Assembly: GCF_027213715.1 (NCBI RefSeq)
Contig: NZ_JAPWGM010000001.1
Location: forward strand, 186,001-250,000
From: Pedobacter punctiformis
GTDB taxonomy: Bacteria > Bacteroidota > Bacteroidia > Sphingobacteriales > Sphingobacteriaceae
DNA length: 64,000 nt
Reading direction: 5' to 3'
The stretch's first letter is position 1; each line of letters starts with the position of its first letter. The notes under the pieces were generated by a model. That model did not search any database and was not told the DNA's origin. It was given only the letters and a program-made list of their open reading frames with translations. Of the stretch, positions 47,587-56,912 are shown one piece after another. The translations under genes were made by a program, and so were the position numbers.

Positions 47587-50196
47587 TTACAAAAGGGCAA
47601 TTAAAGCGGTCCAGCCTGTTTGGTGACTGGCTCCAAGCCCTTTACCATTATCACCATTAAAATATTCGTAGTACAAAATGTAATCTTTAAAGTGCTCGTC
47701 GTGATTTAACTTAGGATAATCACCAAATACAGCACGCTCTCCTTTCTCATTTTTTAAGAACAATTTTTTTAACCGTTTGCCGAGCAAATCTGCAATTTCG
47801 GCCAGCGAAAAATATTCATTAGATCCTGTTGGATATTCTACTCTAAAATCGGCCGTATAATACTCATGAAAATGTTTTAGCGCATCGATCAGTAAATAAT
47901 TAAGTGGCATCCAAATGGGCCCACGCCAGTTGCTGTTGCCACCAAACATGCCTGTATCGCTTTCTGCCGCAATGTACTTTACAGAATAATCACTACCATT
48001 TAACCAATAATTATAGGGTTGTGTTTCATAAACTTTAGAAACGGAACGAATGCCGAAATCAGAAAGAAATTCCGTCGTATCCAGCATTCTGCGCAACAGC
48101 ATTTTCATCCGGTGGCCGCGTAAAAGTGAGAACAAATGTTTATCGTTTCCGCTTTTATCTTCCCAATGGCTCACCAACTGTACTAAATCTGGCCGTTGAA
48201 GCATAAAGGCTTCTAACCGGGTTCTGAGTTTAGGCAAGTCCTTCCAATCCTGATCACTAAAAACAATTACGGCAAACATTGGAATCAGTCCAACCAGGGT
48301 ACGCAAACGCAAGCGGTCCCAGTTTCCATCAGGTTTACGCAGTAAGTCATAATAAAATCCATCATGATCATCCCACAAGCCAACATGATGGTCGCCCATA
48401 TTGTCTATCGATCCGGCAATAAATAAAAAGTGCTCTGCAAATTTAATCGCCATGTCTTCATACAGCGGATTATTTAAAGCCAGCTCTATACTAATTTGAA
48501 GCATATTTAAAGCATACATCGCCATCCAGCTGGTGCCATCAGCCTGCTCTAAAAAGCCACCGCCGGGTACTGGTTCACTTCTGTTAAATACTCCAATATT
48601 ATCAAGACCTAAAAAACCGCCTTCGAAAATATTATTGCCTTCGCTATCCTTCTGATTTACCCACCAGGTAAAATTGAGCAATAACCGTTGAAATACTTCT
48701 TCCAAAAACTTTAAATCGCCTGTGCCTTTTGCTTTCTTATCAATCAGATAAACTTTATAAGAGGCTAGCGCATGTACAGGCGGATTTGCATCTGTGAAAT
48801 CCCATTCGTAGGCAGGCAATTGCCCGTTTGGGTGAATGTAATTATTACTGAGCAACAACTTTAGTTGCTGTTTGGCAAAATCAGGATCTATGGGTGCAAG
48901 TGCCATACAATGGAAAGCAAGGTCCCAGGCGGCAAACCAGGGATACTCCCATTTATCAGGCATCAGAATAATATCACCAGCCGTAAAATGGCTCCAGTGA
49001 TAGTTTCTGCCGCAAGATCTTTGATCCGCAGGTTTTGGCAAACCAGCATCGCCTTTAAGCCAAACATTTACATCGTAATTGTAATATTGTTTATTCCACA
49101 ATATCCCTGCCCAGGCTTGGCGTTGCAGCATTTTCTCTTCTTCTGTACTATTCTCAGCATGTTTATCTGCATAAAATTCGTCGGCTTCCTGTTTGCGGGT
49201 TTCAAAAATCTGATCAAAATCTGCAAAAGGTGTTTTTAGCTGATCACCGGTTAACCTTAACTTTATGCTGATGTTTTGCTTTGCAGGGATAATTCTTTTA
49301 TAATGAATGGCGACTTTAGTCCCTGTTTTTGCAGGATTTACAGCACCTTTCTGACCGTTAATGAGGTAGCTGTGAATGCCATCCTTCACATAATCTGATA
49401 CATTGGCAGACTGATATAAACGTTCGTTATTGCTTTCGTTATCTGTAAATAAAAATTCCGGTTTTCCATCTGCATAACAATATAATTTATCCTGATTTTC
49501 TGAGTGTAAAAGCAATTTATCCTGACCAATGCTGCTAATAGCCGGTTTAACTGCTGCACCATCCCAACTCCAGTTGTTCCGGTACCAAAGCTGAGGCAAA
49601 ATATGAAGTTCAGCATCTTCATTACTGCGGTTAAAAATGTTATATTCAATCAACAAGTCATCTTCACTGTTTTTGGCATAATGAATAAAAACATCAAAAT
49701 ATTTGTCTTCATTAAATATTCCGGTATCCATTAGTTCATACTCTGCTTCCTGTCTGGAACGTTTGGCATTTTCTTCAACTAATTTCGCATAAGGAAATGC
49801 CGCCTGTGGATATTTGTACAACATTTGCATATATGTATGCATTGGCGTATTATCCAGGTAGTAATAAAGCTCTTTTACATCTTCGCCATGATTGCCTTCG
49901 CCATTATTTAAGCCAAAAAGACGCTCTTTTAAGATAGCATCCTTTCCATTCCACAGGGCTAAACCCAGGCATAACAGTTGCTGGTCATCACTAATGGCCC
50001 CCAACCCTTCTTCACCCCACCTAAAGGCTTTACTCCTCGCGGTATCGTGCGTAGTAAACGTCCATGCATCACCTCCAGGACTATAATCTTCCCTAACCGT
50101 TCCCCATTGCCGGTCTGTAACATACGGGCCCCATTTAAGCCATTTCTTTTGGTTGTTATATTGTTGATTAATGCGGTTCTGTTCGGCTTTGCTCAT
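47587..50196 (-). CDS. Glucosidase, GH63-like (MGH1-type) catalytic domain
   Basis: 869 residues from the ATG at 50196 (MSKAEQNRINQQYNN). Longer in-frame starts at 50214 and 50241 would add hydrophobic residues not typical of the family, which starts near the WLKWGPYVTDRQWGTVREDYS segment. No signal peptide, so a cytoplasmic enzyme. The (alpha/alpha)6 barrel in the C-terminal half carries GLWDDHDGFYYDLLRK and NSNWRGPIWMPLNYLLIDAL; the Trp/Gly/Pro pattern and nearby acids fit inverting family 63-type glucosidases. It probably releases glucose from oligosaccharides, and the SDR downstream may oxidise it. Confidence 0.82.
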   Translation of the reverse strand: MSKAEQNRINQQYNNQKKWLKWGPYVTDRQWGTVREDYSPGGDAWTFTTHDTARSKAFRWGEEGLGAISDDQQLLCLGLALWNGKDAILKERLFGLNNGEGNHGEDVKELYYYLDNTPMHTYMQMLYKYPQAAFPYAKLVEENAKRSRQEAEYELMDTGIFNEDKYFDVFIHYAKNSEDDLLIEYNIFNRSNEDAELHILPQLWYRNNWSWDGAAVKPAISSIGQDKLLLHSENQDKLYCYADGKPEFLFTDNESNNERLYQSANVSDYVKDGIHSYLINGQKGAVNPAKTGTKVAIHYKRIIPAKQNISIKLRLTGDQLKTPFADFDQIFETRKQEADEFYADKHAENSTEEEKMLQRQAWAGILWNKQYYNYDVNVWLKGDAGLPKPADQRSCGRNYHWSHFTAGDIILMPDKWEYPWFAAWDLAFHCMALAPIDPDFAKQQLKLLLSNNYIHPNGQLPAYEWDFTDANPPVHALASYKVYLIDKKAKGTGDLKFLEEVFQRLLLNFTWWVNQKDSEGNNIFEGGFLGLDNIGVFNRSEPVPGGGFLEQADGTSWMAMYALNMLQISIELALNNPLYEDMAIKFAEHFLFIAGSIDNMGDHHVGLWDDHDGFYYDLLRKPDGNWDRLRLRTLVGLIPMFAVIVFSDQDWKDLPKLRTRLEAFMLQRPDLVQLVSHWEDKSGNDKHLFSLLRGHRMKMLLRRMLDTTEFLSDFGIRSVSKVYETQPYNYWLNGSDYSVKYIAAESDTGMFGGNSNWRGPIWMPLNYLLIDALKHFHEYYTADFRVEYPTGSNEYFSLAEIADLLGKRLKKLFLKNEKGERAVFGDYPKLNHDEHFKDYILYYEYFNGDNGKGLGASHQTGWTALIALL

Positions 50197-50388
50197 ATAA
50201 AAATATTTAATCATGGCATGTTGTAAAACGACTAAAGCCATAGTAATGATACATGTACAACGTTAATGCTGAGTTAAATATCAAACATTAAAATGAATAA
50301 ATTCTGAATATTAAGTCAGGAAAACAATAATAAATTTCAAACCTTTTAGTTTCAGAAACGTTTTGTAAACAACAGGTTAATTTAAGCG

Positions 50389-50766
50389 ATGAAAACGAAC
50401 ATATACAACAAAACAGAACATATAGAAGGTTATGCAGGCGGTAATGATAAAAACGTTGAAAAAACTGATGTTCAAAAGGCTTACGAAAAAGGTAATGACA
50501 GTAATGAAGTAACCAGTTTTGGGAAGGATACTGTTGCTGTAAAGAATTTAAAAAAAAGGGATAATAAAAACACGGCCAGAGATGGCTTTGACAATACGGG
50601 AACACAGGGTGCAGATTCTTTAAGTGATGACGCCTACAACAGTCCTGATAAACATCCTGATATTGAAAGTGCGGCTAGTCATACCGGAAGTTCATCAAAA
50701 GACTTTAAAAAGCCTGTTCGTCCGTCTCAAAGGGATGAAGATGATGTGTTAAATACTGGAATCTAA
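50389..50766 (+). CDS. Small disordered hydrophilic protein
   Basis: 125 residues, almost without hydrophobic clusters: Asp, Asn, Lys, Ser and Gly dominate. There is no signal peptide or membrane segment. It looks intrinsically disordered, like hydrophilin or stress-protection proteins. The ATG at 50389 is followed 12 bp after its stop by a YtxH-like gene. Family not recognised. Confidence 0.6.
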   Translation: MKTNIYNKTEHIEGYAGGNDKNVEKTDVQKAYEKGNDSNEVTSFGKDTVAVKNLKKRDNKNTARDGFDNTGTQGADSLSDDAYNSPDKHPDIESAASHTGSSSKDFKKPVRPSQRDEDDVLNTGI

Positions 50767-50778
50767 AAAAATAAAATT

Positions 50779-50973
50779 ATGAACTTATTAAAATATGCCT
50801 TACTTGGTGCAGCTGCTGTGTATGGCTATAAATATGCCATTAAAAAGAGACCTGAAGATGGCAAATCGCTGGTTGATGACATTAAAGAAAATCTTCCTTT
50901 AATTTTCGATCAGGCAAAAGCCTATGGAGAAAAGATAAAACACGATTATCAGCAAACCACGGGAATGTATTAA
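50779..50973 (+). CDS. Small membrane-anchored protein, YtxH-like
   Basis: 64 residues. One short hydrophobic helix at about 4-21 (LLKYALLGAAAVYGYKYAI) is followed by a charged helix ending in KIKHDYQQTTGMY. The layout of a single N-terminal helix plus amphipathic tail resembles YtxH/general-stress proteins, but sequence similarity cannot be judged here. Likely co-transcribed with the disordered protein upstream. Confidence 0.65.
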   Translation: MNLLKYALLGAAAVYGYKYAIKKRPEDGKSLVDDIKENLPLIFDQAKAYGEKIKHDYQQTTGMY

Positions 50974-51262
50974 ATAGTTATTGTGGTTTTAAAATTTGTC
51001 TCAGAATTGACATATATCAATTCATTTATTTCAAATTAATTGTATAATTAGGTTTAGTTTTTGAAATTTACGCTGTAATTAAGATTTGCGACACTCAAGT
51101 TAAACCCAATCATTGTAACTAAAACTTATTAAGGACCTTACCCGTTTCTTAATCAACTATTATCGTTGTTAAATCTTAAAATTAATTTTTCGTCTACCGG
51201 AAAAATTCACTTCCTGATATAAAGGAATTAACACATGTTGTAATTCCTTTATATTTTTTTAC
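50974..51262. other. AT-rich intergenic region ending in a terminator
   Basis: 289 bp with no convincing gene. Apart from the 14-bp hairpin at 51217-51254 I see only AT-rich DNA. Confidence 0.4.
51217..51261. terminator. Long AT-rich terminator hairpin
   Basis: ATATAAAGGAATTA (51217-51230) pairs perfectly with TAATTCCTTTATAT (51241-51254), followed by seven T on the plus strand. It separates the YtxH-like gene (+) from the convergent gene at 51263 (-). Confidence 0.75.
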
Positions 51263-51535
51263 TTAAAGATCCTTTCCACGCACTCCCTTTTCTTTATTTT
51301 GATTACGGTTGCTTATATCTGTATCTTTTGTTAGATTGATATTATTCAGCTGTTCATTTACATCTATATTTTCTTCAGACTCAGAGTTTTCATCCGCTTT
51401 ATCTTTTCTGGAAAATATCGGATTGCTTATAATATGACCATAGGTTACTTCTCCTTTGTCATATTTTATTTTTTTCTCCTGGCTAGGTGTCGATTTCAAA
51501 TCTTTTCTTTTATAATCATTTTGCTCCATATCCAT
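51263..51535 (-). CDS. Small disordered hydrophilic protein
   Basis: 90 residues, 40 per cent or more charged, with Lys, Glu, Asp and Asn runs and no hydrophobic core. KGEVTYGHIISNPIF (about 27-41) is the only ordered-looking patch. No family recognised. It shares its general character with the proteins at 50389 and 51697. It is followed closely by a terminator. Confidence 0.55.
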   Translation of the reverse strand: MDMEQNDYKRKDLKSTPSQEKKIKYDKGEVTYGHIISNPIFSRKDKADENSESEENIDVNEQLNNINLTKDTDISNRNQNKEKGVRGKDL

Positions 51536-51696
51536 AAGATTTATAAATTGGCTGTTTAGCTTATAACATCAATTCATAAAAAAGGTTTATCAATCGTTTA
51601 TTTAACCCTCAATTCAGGTATAAATTGACCAGTACAGTACATTAATAACGTATTTATACTTGCATTCTACGGGGCGGTGATGAGTTTAATTTAAGC

Positions 51697-51945
51697 TTAT
51701 TTCACCCCCTGTTGCTGTGATACACTGCCATTTGGATTATCGGTATCTTTTTTACCAGATCCATTATCCTCCCGGTGTTTTGGTGGGTGTTCCATCCTGC
51801 TCTTTTCAAGGTCTGAGAAATCGCCATCTTTTTGATTTGCAACTTCGCCATGTGAAGAAGGCTTTTTTTCCTGTTCCTCTTTTGGGTCAGCAAAATCCTG
51901 TCCCTCAATTACGTCTTCTTTGATTCCTAAATTTTGCTTTTTCAT
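51697..51945 (-). CDS. Small disordered hydrophilic protein
   Basis: 82 residues beginning MKKQNLGIKEDVIEGQDFADP, then a Lys/Glu/Asp/Pro/Ser-rich chain without hydrophobic segments. The start is followed by an acidic patch shared in style with other Bacteroidota small proteins of unknown function. No signal peptide. The gap to the gene at 51263 is 161 bp on the same strand. Confidence 0.55.
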   Translation of the reverse strand: MKKQNLGIKEDVIEGQDFADPKEEQEKKPSSHGEVANQKDGDFSDLEKSRMEHPPKHREDNGSGKKDTDNPNGSVSQQQGVK

Positions 51946-52016
51946 ACCAATACAATCGTTTAATACTCAACAGCAAAACCAGGGTTTTGTTTAATAAAGA
52001 AAATTAAAGGCATAAA

Positions 52017-52044
52017 AAAAGTCCCGGTTTGCAACGGGACTTTT
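52017..52044 (-). terminator. Rho-independent terminator of the str operon after rpsJ
   Basis: AAAAGTCCCG pairs with CGGGACTTTT around an 8-nt loop, with a run of T downstream on the minus strand, 19 bp past rpsJ. It ends transcription well before rplC. Confidence 0.9.
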
Positions 52045-52062
52045 CAGTTTTTTTAAAATCAA

Positions 52063-52368
52063 TTAAACTTTAATTTCAACTTCAACACCGCTAGGTAATT
52101 CAAGTTTCATTAAAGCATCAACTGTTTTAGAGTTAGAGCTATAAATATCTAATAAGCGTTTGTAAGCGCATAATTGAAATTGCTCTCTGGCTTTTTTGTT
52201 TACGTGTGGAGAACGTAAAACAGTAAAGATTTTTTTCTCTGTAGGAAGTGGAATCGGACCACTTACAACTGCACCCGTAGGTTTAACAGTTTTTACGATT
52301 TTCTCAGCAGATTTATCTACTAAGTTGTAATCGTAAGATTTTAATTTAATTCTGATTCTTTGGCTCAT
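52063..52368 (-). CDS. rpsJ: 30S ribosomal protein S10
   Basis: 101 residues. [32 protein letters not shown] is typical, as is [29 protein letters not shown]10 also has the NusE role in transcription antitermination. It is the last gene of rpsL-rpsG-fusA-rpsJ; in most Bacteroidota rplC would come next, but here it is 10.4 kb away. Confidence 0.99.
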   Translation of the reverse strand: MSQRIRIKLKSYDYNLVDKSAEKIVKTVKPTGAVVSGPIPLPTEKKIFTVLRSPHVNKKAREQFQLCAYKRLLDIYSSNSKTVDALMKLELPSGVEVEIKV

Positions 52369-52449
52369 TTTCTATTTTAATTATGGTCTCTGTTAGAGCT
52401 ATTAATAACAAAGACCGGATTTATCTTTAAAAAGGTGGAGGGAAGGAAA

Positions 52450-52487
52450 GGTATAAGGCTTAGGGTTTGAAACCTTTGCCTTATATC
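52450..52487 (-). repeat. Long hairpin in the fusA-rpsJ gap
   Basis: The outer stem GGTATAAGGC (52450-52459) pairs with GCCTTATATC (52478-52487) with one G-T wobble. The inner stem AGGGTTT pairs with AAACCTT. It occupies the middle of a 137-bp gap. On the minus strand it is followed by T/C-rich DNA, so it may attenuate or stabilise the message, or be a dispersed repeat. Confidence 0.45.
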
Positions 52488-52505
52488 TTTTTCCTTAAAC
52501 CTTAA

Positions 52506-54620
52506 TTAGTCTTCAGATTTTACTCTTCCTTTAGATTTAGCAATTACTTCATCTTGTACGTTTTTAGGCGCAGCTTCGTAATGGTCAAATTCCATTGTAG
52601 AAGTTGCACGTCCTGAAGTGATTGTACGTAACTGAGTTACATAACCAAACATTTCAGAAAGTGGCACAGTTGCTTTAATTACTTGTGATCCAGCACGAGT
52701 GTCCATACCTAATAACTGACCACGACGACGGTTCATATCACCGATAACATCACCCATGTTTTCTTCAGGGGTTAAGATTTCGATTTTCATGATTGGCTCC
52801 ATCAAAGTAGGTTTACATTTAGGTAAAGCTTCACGATAAGCCATACGAGCAGCAAGCTCGAATGATAAAGCATCTGAATCGACCGCGTGGAATGAACCAT
52901 CGATCAAACGTACTTTCATATCAGGAAGTGGATAACCTGCTAATACACCGTTAGCCATTGCTGCTGCAAATCCTTTTTCTACTGAAGGGATAAACTCACG
53001 TGGAATTGAACCACCCGTAATTTCGTTTACGAATTGTAAACCACCTTTTTCGAAATCTGCATCAATTGGTGAAATAATAACCTGGATATCCGCGAATTTA
53101 CCACGACCACCTGATTGTTTTTTATAAGTTTCACGGTGTTGAGTTGTACCAAAAATTGCTTCTTTGTAAGCTACTTGTGGCGCACCTTGATTAACCTCTA
53201 CTTTAAATTCGCGTTTTAAACGGTCAATTAAAATATCTAAGTGAAGCTCACCCATACCAGAGATTACAGTTTGGCCAGTTTCCTGATCTGTTTGAACTCT
53301 GAATGTTGGATCTTCCTCGGCTAATTTAGCTAAGCCCATACCTAATTTATCAACGTCAGCCTGCGTTTTAGGCTCAATAGCTAAACCGATAACCGGCTCA
53401 GGGAAATTCATTGACTCAAGGATGATTGGGTTTTTCTCATCACAAAGTGTATCACCTGTTTTGATATCTTTAAATCCTACAACCGCAGCAATATCACCAG
53501 CAGCCACATTAGGCACAGGGTTTTGCTTGTTAGCGTGCATTTGGAAGATACGTGAAATACGCTCTTTACTTTCTGAACGCGTATTATAAACGTAAGAACC
53601 AGCCTCTAAGTTACCTGAATAAACACGGATAAAACATAAACGGCCTACGAATGGATCAGTTGCAATTTTAAAAGCTAATGCAGCAAATGGCTCGTTAATG
53701 CTTGGTTTTAATAAAACTTCAGCACCAGTATCCGGGTTAGTACCTGTTACACCTTCTGAATCAAGAGGTGAAGGCAATAATTCCATCACGTAATCAAGCA
53801 TAGTTTGTACACCTTTGTTTTTGAAAGATGAACCACAAACCATAGGAACAATTTTAGCATCTAATACTGCTGCACGTAAAGCATCTAAAACTTCACGCTC
53901 AGTAATGGTTTCAGGCGCTTCGAAGAATTTCTCCATCAAAGTTTCATCATACTCAGCAACAGATTCTAATAATTTCTCTCTCCACTCTGCAACCTCATCT
54001 AGCATATCTTCCGGGATAGGCACTTCAGTAAAGGTCATACCTTTATCATGCTCATTCCAAACGATACCACGGTTGTTAATTAAATCAACAACACCTTTAA
54101 ATTGGTCTTCAGATCCGATAGGTAATTGCAAAGGAACTGCATTACTACCTAACATATCTTTAACTTGTTTAACAACTTTTAAGAAATCTGCACCTGAACG
54201 GTCCATTTTATTAACGAAGCCAATACGGGCAACGTTATAGTTGTTTGCTAAGCGCCAGTTGGTTTCTGATTGAGGCTCAACACCATCAACTGCAGAAAAC
54301 AAGAACACTAAACCATCTAATACACGTAACGAACGGTTTACCTCTACGGTAAAATCCACGTGTCCTGGTGTATCGATAATGTTCATGTGGTAAGCCTGAC
54401 CTCTGTATTTCCACTCAACAGTTGTTGCAGCAGAAGTGATCGTGATACCACGCTCTTGCTCTTGTGCCATCCAGTCCATTGTTGCAGCACCTTCGTGTAC
54501 TTCACCAATTTTATGACTTACACCAGCATAATAAAGAATACGCTCAGTTGTTGTAGTTTTACCCGCATCAATGTGAGCCGCGATTCCAATATTTCTTGTA
54601 AATTTTAAATCTCTTGCCAT
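52506..54620 (-). CDS. fusA: Translation elongation factor G
   Basis: 704 residues, full length. G-domain motifs: AHIDAGKT (15-22), DTPGHVDFT, and NKMDRSG. The five-domain architecture continues to the C-terminal [30 protein letters not shown] of domains IV-V. EF-G drives translocation and, with RRF, ribosome recycling. There is only one fusA in the window; an extra copy elsewhere cannot be excluded. Confidence 0.99.
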   Translation of the reverse strand: MARDLKFTRNIGIAAHIDAGKTTTTERILYYAGVSHKIGEVHEGAATMDWMAQEQERGITITSAATTVEWKYRGQAYHMNIIDTPGHVDFTVEVNRSLRVLDGLVFLFSAVDGVEPQSETNWRLANNYNVARIGFVNKMDRSGADFLKVVKQVKDMLGSNAVPLQLPIGSEDQFKGVVDLINNRGIVWNEHDKGMTFTEVPIPEDMLDEVAEWREKLLESVAEYDETLMEKFFEAPETITEREVLDALRAAVLDAKIVPMVCGSSFKNKGVQTMLDYVMELLPSPLDSEGVTGTNPDTGAEVLLKPSINEPFAALAFKIATDPFVGRLCFIRVYSGNLEAGSYVYNTRSESKERISRIFQMHANKQNPVPNVAAGDIAAVVGFKDIKTGDTLCDEKNPIILESMNFPEPVIGLAIEPKTQADVDKLGMGLAKLAEEDPTFRVQTDQETGQTVISGMGELHLDILIDRLKREFKVEVNQGAPQVAYKEAIFGTTQHRETYKKQSGGRGKFADIQVIISPIDADFEKGGLQFVNEITGGSIPREFIPSVEKGFAAAMANGVLAGYPLPDMKVRLIDGSFHAVDSDALSFELAARMAYREALPKCKPTLMEPIMKIEILTPEENMGDVIGDMNRRRGQLLGMDTRAGSQVIKATVPLSEMFGYVTQLRTITSGRATSTMEFDHYEAAPKNVQDEVIAKSKGRVKSED

Positions 54621-54650
54621 TTTATGTTTTTGATTTTCTGACTTTAAATG

Positions 54651-54745
54651 ATTACACCGATTATGTTAAAACAAATCGGTGTAATTTATCTAATCAGTAT
54701 AATCTTCTAATTAAATCTGTGTAATCTTACTAATTTGTGAATACT
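54651..54745 (-). repeat. Inverted repeat plus degenerate tandem repeat in the rpsG-fusA gap
   Basis: ATTACACCGATT (54651-54662) pairs perfectly with AATCGGTGTAAT (54674-54685). Units resembling AATCTGTGTAATCTTCTAAT then recur with drift, about 20 bp apart, up to the rpsG end. The structure separates rpsG from fusA by 123 bp and looks like a low-complexity Bacteroidota intergenic repeat. Confidence 0.45.
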
Positions 54746-55211
54746 AGAATCTGAAGTGAGAGAACGCTTTGTTAGCCTCAGCCATTTTGTGCGTATCTTC
54801 TTTCTTCTTAACAGCAGCACCTTCACCTTTAGCAGCAGCTACGATTTCTCCAGCTAATTTCTCTTTCATGGTTTTTTCGCCACGTTTACGAGCGTATAAA
54901 ATTAACCATTTCATACCTAAAGCTGTTTTACGTTCTGGTCTAACCTCAGTTGGAACCTGGAAGTTAGCACCACCAACACGACGAGATTTAACCTCTACAG
55001 CTGGCATAATGTTAGTTAAAGCACGTTTGAATATCTCTAAACCGTTTTCACCAGCTTTTTTCTCAGCGATTTCAACAGCATCATAAAAAATAGAGTAAGC
55101 GATAGATTTTTTTCCATCGTACATCATATTGTTTACAAAACGAGTTACCTGAACATCATTAAATTTTGGATCAGGAAGAATAATTCTCTTTTTTGGTTTT
55201 GACTTTCTCAT
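54744..55211 (-). CDS. rpsG: 30S ribosomal protein S7
   Basis: 155 residues. [24 protein letters not shown] and [18 protein letters not shown] are signatures. S7 nucleates the 30S head and contacts E-site tRNA. It lies 17 bp after rpsL. Confidence 0.99.
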   Translation of the reverse strand: MRKSKPKKRIILPDPKFNDVQVTRFVNNMMYDGKKSIAYSIFYDAVEIAEKKAGENGLEIFKRALTNIMPAVEVKSRRVGGANFQVPTEVRPERKTALGMKWLILYARKRGEKTMKEKLAGEIVAAAKGEGAAVKKKEDTHKMAEANKAFSHFRF

Positions 55212-55228
55212 TTCTTATTTCCTCCCGA

Positions 55229-55642
55229 TTATTTCTTTTTGCCTTTAGCAGGAGCTGCAGCAGCCTGACCTGGTTTAGGACGTTTAGTACCATATTTAGA
55301 ACGACGTTGGTTACGACCAGCAACGCCAGATGTATCTAACGCACCACGGATGATGTGGTAACGTACACCTGGTAAATCTTTAACACGACCACCACGGATC
55401 AATACGATTGAGTGTTCCTGTAAGTTGTGACCTTCTCCAGGAATGTATGCATTCACCTCTTTACCGTTCGTTAAACGAACACGGGCTACTTTACGCATTG
55501 CTGAGTTTGGTTTTTTAGGGGTAGTGGTGTACACACGTGTACATACACCTCTTCGCTGTGGACAGCTGTCCAACGCTGGAGACTTACTCTTGAACTCCAG
55601 TGCTACTCTACCTTTTCTAACTAATTGTTGAATGGTTGGCAT
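55229..55642 (-). CDS. rpsL: 30S ribosomal protein S12
   Basis: 137 residues, slightly longer than E. coli S12 because of an Ala/Lys-rich tail. The streptomycin-relevant lysines are wild type: K43 in TTTPKKPNS and K88 in [10 protein letters not shown]12 monitors codon-anticodon pairing. It is the first gene of the str operon, with a consensus promoter 77-107 bp upstream of its start. Confidence 0.99.
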   Translation of the reverse strand: MPTIQQLVRKGRVALEFKSKSPALDSCPQRRGVCTRVYTTTPKKPNSAMRKVARVRLTNGKEVNAYIPGEGHNLQEHSIVLIRGGRVKDLPGVRYHIIRGALDTSGVAGRNQRRSKYGTKRPKPGQAAAAPAKGKKK

Positions 55643-55718
55643 TGTGCTTTTTTATGTTTTTTATTAAAAAATTTACCGCTCCCCCGGCATCCTTACAGAT
55701 AGCCTATAAAACGGACTG

Positions 55719-55749
55719 CAAAAGTAGAACAATTCTTTTTAAAAATCAA
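55719..55749 (-). promoter_or_regulatory. Consensus promoter of the str operon
   Basis: On the minus strand TTGA (plus 55746-55749), 19 nt, then TACTTTTG (plus 55719-55726) match TTTG-N19-TAnnTTTG apart from one base in the -33 box. Initiation a few bases on gives a leader of about 70 nt before rpsL. Confidence 0.75.
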
Positions 55750-55897
55750 GGGGTTAGACAAAAAAGTTTTGAGGTAATGATTTTAGATTTAGAGTTGATG
55801 ATTAAGGAGTTGCAAAACCGGATTTTATCTTTTTTAGCATAAAACAGCTTTCTTAATCAAAATATTTAGATTAGATTAACCAAATATCGAAACGCTG

Positions 55898-56305
55898 ATG
55901 GCAAAATTTCCGTTTATCTCATTAAATCGATCCCTTGTTTTGTTAAGGATATCAACAGCCTTAATTTTTATTGCACATGCAGTAGTCAGGGTATATGGTG
56001 GTACCATACAAAGGTTTGGCGATTATTTAAACAATAAAGGATTTGTATTTGGGGTACCAATGGTTTGGGGGATAACGGCTTACGAGGTTATTGGAGGTTT
56101 ATTATTGGCAGCAGGATATTTTTGCAAATGGTTATCGGCAGGCTTTATTTTAATGCTTGCAATTGGTATTGCGATTATTCATGCAGAAAATGGCTGGTTT
56201 GTAGGCGAACATGGTAGCGGAGGCTCCGAGTACAGTGCCATCTTAATAATTTGTTTAATCGTTATTGCTGCAGCAGATCAAAAGAAAAAACGGCAGGAAA
56301 ATTAG
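55898..56305 (+). CDS. DoxX family membrane protein
   Basis: 135 residues with four hydrophobic helices. The first helix has LLRISTALIFIAHAVVRVYGG (about 16-36); the later YEVIGGLLLAAGYFCKWLSAGFILMLAIGI is typical of DoxX. The family is loosely linked to quinone-related redox protection; function here is unknown. It is convergent with the lipoprotein at 56323, with only 17 bp between. Confidence 0.85.
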   Translation: MAKFPFISLNRSLVLLRISTALIFIAHAVVRVYGGTIQRFGDYLNNKGFVFGVPMVWGITAYEVIGGLLLAAGYFCKWLSAGFILMLAIGIAIIHAENGWFVGEHGSGGSEYSAILIICLIVIAAADQKKKRQEN

Positions 56306-56322
56306 CGCAGAAGATGCTTTAC

Positions 56323-56778
56323 TTAATTACAATCCTTAAAAGAATCTTGAATCACCTTTAGCTTCGCTACAACTTTCTCTAGTTCCTTGGGTGCTTTTCC
56401 GTACTCAAAAGTAATTTTATATTGCTTCCCGTCGGCACTTACCGAAACCCATTCTGCCCCACCATCTGCACAATCAGGACAACCAATTACTTCTGGTAAA
56501 TCTGAGAGCTTAGTGGCATTCAATTCACTTTTAATTGCATTTATTTCTTCTTCAGAAATTGTTTTGGTGCAAGTCTTTGTATCAGACTGCTGGCTATTCT
56601 TACTTTTTGAAAATGTAATTTTTAAATCACGGATTAAAAGATTACTGTTGCAATAACCTGCACACATACCAAAAGAAGTACCATAACCGATGCTATTCAA
56701 ATTCTTTATCCTATCCTTCTTACAGGCCGATAAAAGAATAAAACATAAAAAGCCAATAACCAGTACACTTTTCTTCAT
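56323..56778 (-). CDS. Small lipoprotein of unknown function
   Basis: 151 residues. The lipobox LSAC has the acylated cysteine at 19 after a hydrophobic segment (4-16). The mature part has several cysteines (CAGYC, CTKT, GCPDC) that could form disulfides or bind metal, and beta-rich sequence ending in an FKDCN tail. No family recognised. It may be exposed in the periplasm or on the outer membrane. Confidence 0.65.
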   Translation of the reverse strand: MKKSVLVIGFLCFILLSACKKDRIKNLNSIGYGTSFGMCAGYCNSNLLIRDLKITFSKSKNSQQSDTKTCTKTISEEEINAIKSELNATKLSDLPEVIGCPDCADGGAEWVSVSADGKQYKITFEYGKAPKELEKVVAKLKVIQDSFKDCN

Positions 56779-56848
56779 TTTAACAGGTATAAGTTTAATA
56801 AAGATATTAATTTATTAATAGGTACAACAACTTAATAAATACAGGGCT

Positions 56849-56882
56849 AAAAAATGGCCACCTGTAAAAACAGGCAGCCATT
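56849..56882 (-). terminator. Rho-independent terminator of the SusC/SusD operon
   Basis: On the minus strand AATGGCTGCCTG pairs with CAGGTGGCCATT with a 2-bp internal bulge, around TTTTTA, followed by six T. It lies 31 bp past the discoidin gene. Confidence 0.85.
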
Positions 56883-56912
56883 ATTGCTAAAATCAAAAAA
56901 ATTGAATTTTTC

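Noticed and set aside
50354..50364. AAACGTTT near 50355 as a further LacI-type operator
   Set aside because: The outer bases break the palindrome (GAAACGTTTT), so it does not match the three perfect sites.
51586..51970. Shared CAATCGTTTA word before two small genes as an alternative-sigma promoter
   Set aside because: The match is only ten bases, at different distances from the two starts; too weak to call.
55636..55842. 68-residue frame on + overlapping the rpsL start
   Set aside because: It spans the str promoter and leader, has no recognisable features and overlaps rpsL antisense.
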